64,000 bases of DNA from Planctomycetota bacterium. Its GTDB lineage: Bacteria; Planctomycetota; Planctomycetia; Gemmatales; Gemmataceae. The first letter of the stretch is position 1; the number at the start of each line of letters is the position of its first letter. The notes below the pieces were generated by a model, which worked only from the letters and a program-made list of their open reading frames with translations, had not been told where the DNA came from and ran no database searches. Of this stretch, positions 17,106-25,900 are shown in pieces. Position numbers and translations under genes: made by a program. The stretch is taken from positions 1 to 64,000 of the forward strand of contig JACPZP010000033.1 in NCBI GenBank assembly GCA_016195405.1. The letters are read 5' to 3'.

Positions 17106-17771
17106 TCATTTCTTGGCATGGAGCGACCGAAAAATTGGCCTGCCTTCCATGCGGTATTTGCGCTCAAAGTTGGTGAGATAACGATCGGCGACCTCGGGCG
17201 CGGGCAGCTCCGACATGGGAAGCGCGTTCAGGTCTGAAATCCTCGCCAGCATTTCTTGAGTCTCGGCAAAGTACTCGGCCACGTCGCTGACGAGGTGTAA
17301 TCGGCCATGGCGCTTGAGCGCGCGGGCGCATTGGGCAGCGAAATCCGCGGTGACCAACCGGCGTTTGCGATGGCGATTCTTCCACCAGGGATCGGGGAAA
17401 AAGACATGAATCGCGTGCACGCTGTCGGTAGCGACGCATTGACTCAAGAACCCCCGGGCATCGCAGCAGGCGAGCTTTACGTTGGTGAATCCGCGCTTGG
17501 CGAGGCGGGTCGCCGTGAACAGGACGTACTTCCGCTCGATTTCGACGCCGAGATAATTAACTTGCGGATGCGCCTGGGCGGCGTTGATCAAGAAGAGGCC
17601 TTTGCCAAAACCAATCTCAATCTCAACCGGATGGTCGTTGCCGAAAAGGTCCGGCCAACGCAGCGGAGCGGAATCGGCAGGCTTTGAGAGAGCAGCATCA
17701 CGCGATGGCGGAGGCACTTGGAGCAAGTAGGGCTGAAGCTGTTCAAGGGGAAGACGTCGGCCGCGGCGCAT
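17106..17771 (-). CDS. trmB: tRNA (guanine-N7-)-methyltransferase TrmB
   Basis: 221 residues, the normal length. SAM-binding motif I is EIEIGFGKGLFLINAA; the following GVEIERKY, the catalytic-region HVFFPDPWWKNRHRKRRL and TNFERKYRMEGRPIF are family signatures. It puts 7-methylguanosine at position 46 of tRNAs. Its start lies three bases after the stop of the upstream FabZ-like gene on the same strand, so the two are co-transcribed. Confidence 0.93.
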   Translation of the reverse strand: MRRGRRLPLEQLQPYLLQVPPPSRDAALSKPADSAPLRWPDLFGNDHPVEIEIGFGKGLFLINAAQAHPQVNYLGVEIERKYVLFTATRLAKRGFTNVKLACCDARGFLSQCVATDSVHAIHVFFPDPWWKNRHRKRRLVTADFAAQCARALKRHGRLHLVSDVAEYFAETQEMLARISDLNALPMSELPAPEVADRYLTNFERKYRMEGRPIFRSLHAKK

Positions 17772-17774
17772 TGC

Positions 17775-18269
17775 TCAGGCCTCGTCGTTATGGAGGGGGA
17801 CGCCGATGATGTCGCCGTGGAAAACCATGGTTTGGCGGACGAAGCCCTGGACGTTGAAAATCGTTTGGCGGCGGTGCAGCTTGATGCCGCGCGCGACCAG
17901 GACCAGACGATCGCCGGGGCGGACCGGGCTGCGGAAGCGCACGTTCTCCATGCCGCCGAAGCCGATGAAGTCCATGTCTTTGACGATGTCGTAACGGACG
18001 ATGTAATAAGCGCACAGTTGCGCAGCCGCCTCGCACATCAGTATGCCCGGTAAAAGGGGGTTGCCCGGCATATGGCCCCGGACCCAGAACTCGTCGGCGC
18101 GTACGTCCTTATAGCCGGCGAGAATGTGTTGGACCGCGTCGATGTAGACGACGGCGTCGAGCTGTTCCATTTCGAATCGTTGCGGATTGATCTTCGAGAT
18201 CGCCTCGCGGTCGGCGACGAGGTGGTCGAAGTCCAGCTTCGCGGGGCTGAAATGGGGTTCGGGGGGCAT
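17775..18269 (-). CDS. FabZ-like 3-hydroxyacyl-ACP dehydratase
   Basis: 164 residues from ATG 18269; a GTG at 18302 would add 11 residues but falls in a palindromic repeat. The hotdog dehydratase site is clear: FWVRGHMPGNPLLPGILMCEAAAQL, with the catalytic His (GHMPGxPLLPG) and Glu (CEAAAQ). Family members dehydrate 3-hydroxyacyl-ACP in fatty acid synthesis. The protein is longer at its N-terminus than E. coli FabZ. Being joined to trmB rather than to other fab genes is typical of scattered planctomycete operons. Confidence 0.85.
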   Translation of the reverse strand: MPPEPHFSPAKLDFDHLVADREAISKINPQRFEMEQLDAVVYIDAVQHILAGYKDVRADEFWVRGHMPGNPLLPGILMCEAAAQLCAYYIVRYDIVKDMDFIGFGGMENVRFRSPVRPGDRLVLVARGIKLHRRQTIFNVQGFVRQTMVFHGDIIGVPLHNDEA

Positions 18270-18306
18270 CGCGGCATCATTTCTTGCTAATGGGCGGGAC
18301 ACGTAG

Positions 18307-18326
18307 CCGAACTCGTGAGAGTTCGG
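18307..18326. repeat. 20-bp palindrome ccgaactc...gagttcgg
   Basis: ccgaactc (18307-18314) and gagttcgg (18319-18326) are perfect inverted copies with a 4-base loop, preceded by gtag. A close relative (ccgaacttgtacaagttcgg followed by ctac) lies at 39158-39177. The element is in the start region of the FabZ-like gene, between it and the HAD-like gene. Confidence 0.7.
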
Positions 18327-18363
18327 TGGGGAGCTGAATTCTCACGCATTGAGGTGCATCAAG

Positions 18364-19359
18364 TCAATTCGAAACTGGCGCTACCACGATCTCGCGAATC
18401 TGTTTGAGGTCCGTGACAAGGGCGTCCGGCCTAGTCGCGGGGTCTTTCAACTGCTCCGGTGTCGCCTGCAACGATTCCTTGTCGCCGGCGTAAAGGGCCG
18501 TGCGCATGCCCAGCGCGCGTGCCGGCGCGATGTCTTTCTCAATGCGCGAGCCGACGTGCAGAATCTGGTCGGGAGCGATCCCGAGAGGCTCCAACTTTTC
18601 CAGCAACGATTGGAACAGTTTTTCGGACGGTTTGCGGCTTTTCTTCTCAAAAGAGAGCGTCTGCAAGGAAGCGTCGAAGAGCGGCTCCATCGGGTTGATG
18701 GCGATCTGGGCCTTGAGGGCTCGATCGAGCTGGATCATCGTGAAGCACTGGGCGTCGGCGAGCAGCACTTGTTTCAGTCCGCAAAGCCGCACGAATTCCA
18801 GGGCGGCGCCCGCGCCCGGCTCCGCGGCAGTGCCTTGTTGGCTGGCGTGAAAGAAAAATGCGACCTTGCGGCTGTACTCATTCAGCGAGCCGAAAAAACT
18901 CGTATCGAACTTGTAGTCTTTCTGGAGGAGCTTCTTGAGGACGGCTTCCCAAACGCGGTCGGCATGAATTTCCGGATAGCGCTCCTTGCGCGACGGCGCA
19001 AGACGCTGCTCGTCCATCGCCTTGTCATACATCTGCCGCATGTATTCGGCGGGTTTTCCAGGCTTGCGCGACATGAAGTTCCACATGTTGAATTGACGGA
19101 CGGTTTTGTCAAACGCCAAATCCCTGATGAATCGGTCCGGATGCTCGAAGACCAACTCACCGGTGGAGATCGCGAGGAGGGTGCCGTAAATGTTCCAGGT
19201 GACGACCTTGAGGTCGTCCATGCGGATCAAATGGGGTTTGGCTTTGGGACGCTCCGGCGCGGGGGCGGCCGGCCACGGCGTTTCGTTGGAGTCGAGGAAG
19301 TCCGCGTATTGTTCCAGCGTGAGGGGCATTGTAATGTAGGTATAGGTCTGGATTCCCAT
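18364..19359 (-). CDS. HAD-superfamily-like protein with Asn in place of the nucleophile
   Basis: 331 residues; an internal ATG at 19329 would remove ten. Motif I reads VVTWNIYGTLL where haloacid dehalogenase-type HADs have FDxYGTL, so the nucleophilic Asp is Asn (codon AAC on the coding strand). The Lys/motif IV region is typical: ILHVGSRIEKDIAPARALGMRTALY. A large helical cap (about residues 80-210) sits between. With an Asn nucleophile the protein may be inactive as a hydrolase or have another role. No operon partner is evident. Confidence 0.7.
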   Translation of the reverse strand: MGIQTYTYITMPLTLEQYADFLDSNETPWPAAPAPERPKAKPHLIRMDDLKVVTWNIYGTLLAISTGELVFEHPDRFIRDLAFDKTVRQFNMWNFMSRKPGKPAEYMRQMYDKAMDEQRLAPSRKERYPEIHADRVWEAVLKKLLQKDYKFDTSFFGSLNEYSRKVAFFFHASQQGTAAEPGAGAALEFVRLCGLKQVLLADAQCFTMIQLDRALKAQIAINPMEPLFDASLQTLSFEKKSRKPSEKLFQSLLEKLEPLGIAPDQILHVGSRIEKDIAPARALGMRTALYAGDKESLQATPEQLKDPATRPDALVTDLKQIREIVVAPVSN

Positions 19360-19516
19360 CCTGCAAGCGCTGGTTTGCCGGAATTCAACTTTGAAACCAT
19401 GATGGACGCCGATGCATCCCGGGACGTTCCCTGGCTCGCATAGAATTATTTAGTAAAAAACCTCTGATCTGTATCGGACGCGCCTCGTGCGCGTCAATAA
19501 GACGCTGGATTCCTCC

Positions 19517-20464
19517 ATGTCAGCCGTCCCAGAAAATTCCGACGCTGCCCGCATTCACCCCAATGCCAAAGGGCTGCCCGCGGTCACGCCACCCTCCGGC
19601 CGCTTCATCGCCCAGCTCTTTCTGGTGCCGGGATTGATCGTCCTTGTGGCTGTGCTTCTCCTGATGGCCTTCTCTTACACGCTGAGCAGCGGCAACACGC
19701 CGGAGCGTTTCCTGGACCAGCTGGACAGCACGAACGCCGACATCCGTTGGCGGGCCGCCAGCGATCTGGCCCAGGTGCTGAAGCGTGCCGAGGGCGTGCA
19801 GCTCAAAGCGAATACGAAGTTCGCCCTCGATCTTGCCCAGCGTTTGCGCTCGGCAATGGATGAGCTGACGGCCGAGGAAAAGAAGACTCAAGAAAAAGCG
19901 GACGCATTGTCCGCCGAGAATGAGAAGAAGGCCGCGTGGCGAAAGTTGCAAGGTCAGCGCGATCACGTGATGTTCCTGGCCGCCTCTCTGGGGGATTTCC
20001 ATGTTCCCGTCGGCGTGCCGCTTTTGAGCGAGATTGTCCTGCGCGAGGAAGGGCCTGATGTGAAGGCAACTACGCAGCGGCGGCGACAGGCGCTTTGGGC
20101 GCTGGCTAACCTGGGGGAGAACGTGAAGGGCTTTGCCAAGCTGTCCGCCGAGCAGCGGGCGGCGGCTTTGGCTGAATTGACCAAGGAAGCCGAGGGCGAC
20201 AGCGGCCGCGCCGCCTGGGCGCGCACGGCCCTCTATTATCTCGATCCAAAGCCGAGCACGCCGGATGCCGACGTGGTTCAAGTCGACCGCGTACTGGCCC
20301 AGGCAGCCAAGGCCGACGACCGCTTTCTGCGCGAGCAAGTAGCCGTCGCGCTCAACTTCTGGGATGGCCCGCTCGTAGAACCGACGCTGCTGCTATTGTC
20401 CCGTGACGACGGTCACGGGACCGTCCTGCGCCTCGACGATGAAAACGACCTGAAACGGCCCTAG
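19517..20464 (+). CDS. Membrane-anchored helical (HEAT-like) protein
   Basis: 315 residues from ATG 19517 (a GTG at 19487 is possible). One transmembrane segment near residues 35-57 (LFLVPGLIVLVAVLLLMAFSY). Outside it the chain is mostly helical with Ala/Leu/Glu-rich repeats (DIRWRAASDLAQVLKRAEGV; RRRQALWALANLGENV), as in HEAT repeats. The following gene, 20 bases away, has the same plan, and the two probably form one membrane complex. No catalytic motif. Confidence 0.65.
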   Translation: MSAVPENSDAARIHPNAKGLPAVTPPSGRFIAQLFLVPGLIVLVAVLLLMAFSYTLSSGNTPERFLDQLDSTNADIRWRAASDLAQVLKRAEGVQLKANTKFALDLAQRLRSAMDELTAEEKKTQEKADALSAENEKKAAWRKLQGQRDHVMFLAASLGDFHVPVGVPLLSEIVLREEGPDVKATTQRRRQALWALANLGENVKGFAKLSAEQRAAALAELTKEAEGDSGRAAWARTALYYLDPKPSTPDADVVQVDRVLAQAAKADDRFLREQVAVALNFWDGPLVEPTLLLLSRDDGHGTVLRLDDENDLKRP

Positions 20465-20483
20465 TAGGCCCTGAGAGTCCTTC

Positions 20484-21056
20484 ATGTCCCAAGATTCAGC
20501 TCTCGTCAAACGCGGCCTAGTGCTTTTGGCCCTGATTTCGACTCTGGTGATCGTGTTGCTGATCATACTCTTGCAGCGCCCCACGGTTTCAGCGCCGGCT
20601 GCCAAGGGCCGGCCCGAATTGCTCGTCGCCGCTGTCGTGGCGCCGTCGGCGAATTTCCCGGCGAGCGTCTCTTGGATCAACCTCGTCCAAGCGGCGGAAG
20701 CGCTACCGAGCCCCGCGGGTTGGGAGATTCGCTACAACGCCGCCCGCACTCTGGCCCTGCGCGGCAGCGATCAGGTTCCGTGGGATGTCTTTTTGGAGAT
20801 GCTCGACGAAAACAGGCAAATGTGCAACTACCGCGTCGAGCTGCAAGACGGCAAAGTCGTTCCGGATGAAACCGCCGCCCGCCAGAACATGCTCATCGCA
20901 GTTCGTGCCATAGCACAGTGGCACAAGAAGCACGACAAACAAGAAGTGTCCACGGATCTGGCTCGCGTTTACGCAGCGGTCGATGGGCTGGCCGGAAGCC
21001 CCATCCTCGAGATCAAGGCGCAGGCCGAAAAGACGCGGGCCACGTTCTTTCGTTGA
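20484..21056 (+). CDS. Membrane-anchored HEAT-like protein, partner of preceding gene
   Basis: 190 residues. Transmembrane segment near 11-31 (GLVLLALISTLVIVLLIILLQ) followed by helical repeats (GWEIRYNAARTLALRGSDQVP; ILEIKAQAEKTRATF). It starts 20 bases after the previous stop on the same strand, so it is probably in the same operon. Family not recognised. Confidence 0.65.
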   Translation: MSQDSALVKRGLVLLALISTLVIVLLIILLQRPTVSAPAAKGRPELLVAAVVAPSANFPASVSWINLVQAAEALPSPAGWEIRYNAARTLALRGSDQVPWDVFLEMLDENRQMCNYRVELQDGKVVPDETAARQNMLIAVRAIAQWHKKHDKQEVSTDLARVYAAVDGLAGSPILEIKAQAEKTRATFFR

Positions 21057-21060
21057 AAGC

Positions 21061-21114
21061 GTAGGACGGTTTTGCAAACCGTCTCGTTCTAGACGGATTG
21101 CAAATCCGTCCTAC
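21061..21114. repeat. Nested palindrome with 24-nt arms (gtaggacgg...)
   Basis: Arms 21061-21084 and 21091-21114 pair at 22 of 24 positions, the two differences being where each arm forms its own small hairpin (ttttgcaaa and attgcaaat). Six A residues follow. It starts five bases after the stop of the preceding operon, so it may serve as a terminator or transcript stabiliser. Same architecture as 17027-17089. Confidence 0.75.
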
Positions 21115-21238
21115 AAAAAAGCAAACCGGAGCCGCCCTAATGTCCCAGCCGGGCGACTCCGGCGCTGGCATCCCCGAGATGCCGGGGTGAGTTTATCACT
21201 TTCTGTCTTACTGTTCAATAGTTCACTATTAGAAAACA

Positions 21239-21308
21239 GATTGCGTTGCGTGGCGGCGCGCGCACCTCATCATTCGTATGGGGTGGCGTGGCGACAGGCG
21301 GGGTAATG
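21239..21308 (+). pseudogene. Excision scar of a RepA-like ATPase gene
   Basis: The left half (attgcg-ggcggcgcgcg...cacctcatca) matches the sequence upstream of the second ATPase (about 28955-28985). The right half (tcgtatggggtggcg-ggcgacaggcggg) matches its last 11 codons (30000-30030) and still encodes YGVA-RQAG followed by a stop. The roughly 1 kb in between is missing. This patch therefore looks like a related ATPase locus from which nearly all of the gene was deleted. Confidence 0.65.
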
Positions 21309-21347
21309 TCGGCTTCAGTCAGACCCGCGGACACGGATGCTCCAAGC

Positions 21348-21775
21348 TCAAGCAAACGGGTTTCCTATGGTCAAACCGTCATAGTCCGTGCCGGAGTCCA
21401 TGTCTTCCGAAAAAAGCGTCGTGACGCCCGCTTCTTTGCAGGCAGCCAGCAACATACTATCCCAGTGCGAGAGGCTGAAACGCGCGCGTAAGTCGAAGTA
21501 GGTCGAGAATACTTGGACGCTCGGGATCGCTAGAGCGAACATGGCGAGGAACTTGCGAAAGCGGGATTCGAGTTCGCTGGCGCTAATCCGGCCGACCAAT
21601 TCTCGTTTGCGCAGATTGCTCAGAAGTTCACCAGCCACCTGCCACGGCAAAACCGTGGAACCCCTGCCGTGGCCAGCCGCTGAAACAAGTCCTGCGCCTT
21701 GGCCTGTTTGACCGGCTCATCCATATCCAGAGCGTAAACAAATACGTTGGTGTCAACGGCGTTCATGGAGTTCAT
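21348..21775 (-). pseudogene. VapC (PIN-domain) toxin with a frameshift
   Basis: The start (MNAVDTNVFVYALD, PIN Asp; ATG 21766 or 21775) and the end (FSLSHWDSMLLAACKEAGVTTLFSEDMDSG, later acidic residues) are in different frames. The break is at a run of four C on the plus strand (21661-21664; GGGG on the coding strand); one more G would restore a continuous 140-residue VapC. The start overlaps the end of the antitoxin gene, a normal VapBC arrangement. The defect is either real, leaving an orphan antitoxin, or a homopolymer sequencing error. Confidence 0.7.
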
Positions 21776-21980
21776 CCCGCGTGTAGCGCTTGCCGCCAAG
21801 ATGGAGAGGTCGTTCCCGAATCTGCGCCTTGAGCGCTTCCCAGGCCGCGATGGCCGCCTCGGGCGACCAATCTTCAATTGGCTCGATCGTCAGTTTCACT
21901 CGGTCTTGCTCGGCAAGCGGTAGAGGCTGATCCGGTTTCAGCATGCCGTTGACATAAGTGGCAGTAACATGAGTGGTCAT
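21753..21980 (-). CDS. VapB antitoxin, AF2212/DUF104 type
   Basis: 75 residues. TATYVNGMLKPDQPLPL...DRVKLTIEP is the AF2212-like (DUF104) swapped-hairpin antitoxin pattern, followed by a helical toxin-binding tail. An aaaggac lies upstream of its ATG (21980). The start overlaps the stop of a 24-codon upstream frame (ATGA), and its end overlaps the VapC start. The expected role is to neutralise VapC and repress the operon. Confidence 0.75.
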   Translation of the reverse strand: MTTHVTATYVNGMLKPDQPLPLAEQDRVKLTIEPIEDWSPEAAIAAWEALKAQIRERPLHLGGKRYTRDELHERR

Positions 21981-22051
21981 CGTCGTGGTCCTTTTTTCAG
22001 ATCCGGCTTCAGCATGTCGCCAACGACAGTTGCGGTCATTTGCGTACTCAT
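21977..22051 (-). CDS. 24-residue leader frame resembling the VapB N-terminus
   Basis: MSTQMTATVVGDMLKPDLKK plus GPRR then stop. Its first 18 residues echo the start of VapB (MTTHVTATYVNGMLKPDQP). It has its own aaggac-type site, and its TGA overlaps the VapB ATG. It arose from a short tandem duplication of the ribosome binding site and first codons. It may couple or tune vapB translation, or be a harmless remnant. Confidence 0.5.
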   Translation of the reverse strand: MSTQMTATVVGDMLKPDLKKGPRR

Positions 22052-22132
22052 GATCCGTCCTTTTTTCCTTACGCGGTCGGCAACCGCTGCTTGGAACCAT
22101 CTTACTCAGTTTGTCACGGCAACATCCATGAA

Positions 22133-22462
22133 TCACTCTGCGCCGCTCGCATTTCTCCGCAGCGCCTTGCGCCGCGTGGCTCTGCGATCCGCCCGCACCC
22201 GCTCAGATTCCGTGTAGGGGAAGCTAATGGTCGAGTCCCACCGGTTCGAGACGCAGAATTTGATCGCCCGCTCGATTCTGGGCAAAGCTTTGTACTGCGC
22301 CTCCGTCGGCATGCTGAACTCGGCCACCAGCCAGCCCGGCGTCTGGTCCGCTGAGACCCGCACCGACTCACGGTTGCCGGTCAGCCGGGCTGCCAGCGAA
22401 CGCATCGCCTGCCAGTCTTCTTTCGTCGGCGACGTGAACTGGATGCGCACGCAGACGTTCAT
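22133..22462 (-). CDS. Hypothetical protein
   Basis: 109 residues from ATG 22462, with gggagg eight bases upstream. The chain is VCVRIQFTSPTKEDWQAMRSL...WLVAEFSMPTEAQYKALPRIERAIKFC, an alpha/beta pattern ending in a basic Arg-rich tail (RADRRATRRKALRRN). The tail suggests nucleic acid or polyanion binding. Family not recognised. It stands upstream of the VapBC block on the same strand. Confidence 0.55.
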   Translation of the reverse strand: MNVCVRIQFTSPTKEDWQAMRSLAARLTGNRESVRVSADQTPGWLVAEFSMPTEAQYKALPRIERAIKFCVSNRWDSTISFPYTESERVRADRRATRRKALRRNASGAE

Positions 22463-22685
22463 CAAACCGCCCTCCCGGGAATTCGCTCCGCGTCCGGCAA
22501 GCGTACGGGAGTGGCCATGAGCATCGGAAATGCCGTCGATACATGAGTGCATTGTAGGGAAGCAAGAAATAATTCCGTGCGATTGGCGGCATTTAAAGTC
22601 TTCCCCGTGGCACGTTGATTGTGATGAATCGTAGTCTGACGTAGCCGCATTCGCCGACCTATTGCCCGCCAAAGGAGTCGGTATC

Positions 22686-22877
22686 ATGGGCCGTCTTTGC
22701 GTGCTCTTGTGCGCCCTGCTGTTCTTTCAGGGTTGTGCTTCGGAAGGCAACGCGGGCAAGTGGGACGAATTCTGGCGCGATCTGCGCGGCGACAATATGA
22801 AAATCCGGAACGAGTCCCAACAATCGGGGGGAGAGGGCGGAGACGGTCGGCCACCGTTTAGGAGTAATCGGGGGTGA
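22686..22877 (+). CDS. Small lipoprotein, copy A
   Basis: 63 residues. The ATG at 22686 follows aaaggag. The lipoprotein signal is GRLCVLLCALLFFQGC with lipid Cys at 16, then SEGNAGKWDEFWRDLRGDN. Together with the ribosome binding site it is nearly identical to copy B at 37566-37715, but after the first 42 codons the two diverge. Here the tail is Gly-rich (QQSGGEGGDGRPPF). The role is unknown. Confidence 0.65.
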   Translation: MGRLCVLLCALLFFQGCASEGNAGKWDEFWRDLRGDNMKIRNESQQSGGEGGDGRPPFRSNRG

Positions 22878-22905
22878 GGGTGGATTTCGACGGCGCCGGC
22901 GCGAA

Positions 22906-25900
22906 TCACGGCGCCTGCTTTTTCACGACCGTTTCCGCTTCGCGGCGCAGCAACGCAATCTCCAACGGATTGGCCCAAGAAGGTTGAGCGCCGCCTGGGG
23001 CATCGATCGGGGCGCCGCCAAGGACCTTTGCATTGGCTTGGTCCAGGTAACGTGTAGCGAGGTCCAGGTGATTCTTGGCCAGGTCGGCTTGACCCAAAGC
23101 CTGATGGGCCATCGCCAGGAATAGCCAGTCCCAAACCGCTTCCTCTTTTGGTGCGACTTTGATGGATTCACTCAGCTTATTGACGGCATCCTGAAAGCGG
23201 CCGGCGCGGTAAAGAGCGGCGCCGAGCAGGAGCAGGCGGGAGTGGTTCTTCGGACCATCCACCAGCGCACGTTCGGCGATGGGCGCCAACCGGACGCCAT
23301 CGCTTTGCGTGAGGGGCGCCAATACGCAGGTCCAGACCGTCAGTTGAGCGGAAGCTGCGTGTTTCGCCGAACCGAAGCGATCGAGCATGTCCGCACAGAC
23401 GCGACGGTAGCCATTGCTGTCGCCCAGGTGCAGCCGCAAAAGCGCGTGCCGGTGCCAGGGCCCGGGCAAGTCGGCTCCTAACGCCGTCGCCTTTTCGAAG
23501 TCGGCAGCGGCTTCCGTCCACAGGCCCATCTCCGCGCGAGCGCGGCCTTTGCGATCGTGAAGTTCCGGGCGCTGGGGATGTCGCGTGGCCAAGATTTCCA
23601 AATGAAACAACGCGGCTTGCCACTTTCCGATCTTCTCGCATGCCCGCGCCGCCTCTGCGTGCCACGTGGTTACGTCGCCCTCGGTGATTTGGAAATCCTT
23701 GGGCGACTTCCGGCGCAATTCCTCCCAAGCTGTAAGCGGCTCGTTCAATCCGGGGAGCACGGGCAGGCCGGCTTGCGGGTGAATCCTCGAGCAACTCAGG
23801 AATTGAGCCAAGCGCAGCCAATCAGCGGCGGAGCGGCCATCCGCGGTAAGGGCCCACACGCGCGCAGCACGGTCGCAGGCGGTCAGCAGGAATCGGCCAT
23901 CCGAGCTGAGTGCCGCCGACTTCACTTTCCCCGGATGGCCAAGCGTCGGCGCCACGGGGAATCCGCTGGCGACTTCCCAGACACGAATCCCATTCTCGCC
24001 GCCCAGGACCAACAAGCGTCCGTCGGGGCTGAACACCGGCGGCCACGACTGTCCGGCGTACCAGAAATTCACGGGCGCCGGCACGAGCTGCATGGGCGCA
24101 AGTTCGCCGGTATTAGCATCCCAAAGCTGGGCCGTTTCGTCGTCGCTGGTGGTGGCCAAAATCCGTCCATTGGGGCTGAGCGTTGCCGCTATGGTCGCCG
24201 AGCCGGGTTTGCGGAAATGCCTGATCGCACGGGCCTGGTCGACATCCCAAAGACTCGTTTGTCCGTCACAGATTATTATGCTTCCGCCTTCGGCGGCAGA
24301 AGAAGGGCTAAATGCCGCGAAGCGAAAAGCGACTGCATCGCTGTCGCTCCACGGGCCGATGGAGGTAATCTTCTTTTCTCCCGACGTCCCCCAAACATTT
24401 ACCGTCTTTTCGAGTTGCAATAACTTGAGGTAAAAGTTCTTCAGAGCGTCGGTAGCCTGGCCGGCAGCGTCCAACGCGCGTGCCGAAAATGCCGGCAGAA
24501 ACGTCTCGGTGAGCACATAGCGTCCGTCGGCGCTGAAAGCCGCTCCCGTGACCGCGGACCGGTGCGCGAGAACGCCGGTCGACGGCCGACCCGCGCGAAC
24601 GTCCCAAACCTGAGCTTTTCCGACGCCGTCCATCGCGAGCAGCAACCGGCCGTCGTGGCTAAACCAAGCACGGCGGACGGTGCGATCGGCGTCGGGCGCC
24701 ATAATGCGTTGGGAAGTCTCGCGCCGGAACAAGAGTGTTCCCTTTGCAGCCTCCCAAGCGCACGCCTCTCCCTCGCCCGCAGGGTCATGTTCCGCCGTGG
24801 AGAGGACATGGCCTTCGGAGTCGAAGCCCGCGAAGACAACCCGGTGCGTGTGCAAGAATGGAGAGCCCTGAGGACGTCCGGATGCCAAATCCCATACGCG
24901 TGCCAAACGGTCATCGCCGGCTGTGACGACAAGGCTGCCGCTGGAGTTGAAGTTGGCATGGTTGACGTTGTCATCATGCTCCAGAGGCGCCGCCGCGAGC
25001 CGGGAAGATGCCAAGTCCCAAAGCCGAACCGTCTTGTCCCGGCTCGTCGTCATTACGTGTCGGCCATCGGGACTGAACAATGCCCGCGTCAATTTGTCGG
25101 TATGTCGCAGCGGCGGTCCCACGGCACTGTCCGTCGTGAGATTCCACACGCGCGCCGTGTTGTCGGCGCCGGCCGTAACGGCGTGAATTCCATCCGGCGC
25201 GAAAGCTACGAAATGGACGGCATGCGTAAATGCCCGGCCGTGCTTCAAAGTGCCAAGCCCCTTGCTGATTTCGCAGTCCCAGATGTAGGCGGTGCCATCG
25301 ACTCCGGACGTGGCGAAACGACGGCTGTCCGGGCTGAACGCGAGATGGAGAATGGAAGCACCATGCCGGACGAAGGAGGATTGCTTGCCCGTAGCCGAGT
25401 TCCAGACCCGTGCGGTGCCGTCGACGATTGCCGCCGTCACGCGCCTGCTATCCGGGCTGAACTGGATTTTTGTGATTGCGGACGGCAAATTGCCGGCCTC
25501 GAAGACTTTGCGGGCATTGACGACTTCCCAAACGGTCAAGACGCCGGTTCCAACATTCTGCTGGAACACCAATTCAGCCGTCGCCGCCAGCCGTCCATCC
25601 GGGCTGATGGCGACTTCCGACATCATCGTTGACGGAACGACCACAGGCGGGGACTCGGCCTTGGCTTCGGTGGCGTCCCAGATTTGAATGTGAACGTTTC
25701 CACTGGTTTCACGGGTGGCGGCGACGATCCGCTCGCTATCGCCTTTGAACGCCAACGCCGCGACTGCGTCCTTGAATGCAATTGGTGCGCCGACGCGCTG
25801 GCTCGTGGCCAAGTCCCAAACATGCACGCTGTTGTCTTCCGTCGCGGTCGCCAATCGTCGGCCATCGGGCCTAAGCGCGGTTAACTTGATCGCTTTGTCG

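Noticed and set aside
18349..19443. 364-codon frame antisense to the HAD-like gene
   Set aside because: The minus-strand product has HAD motifs over its length; the antisense frame has none and no ribosome binding site.
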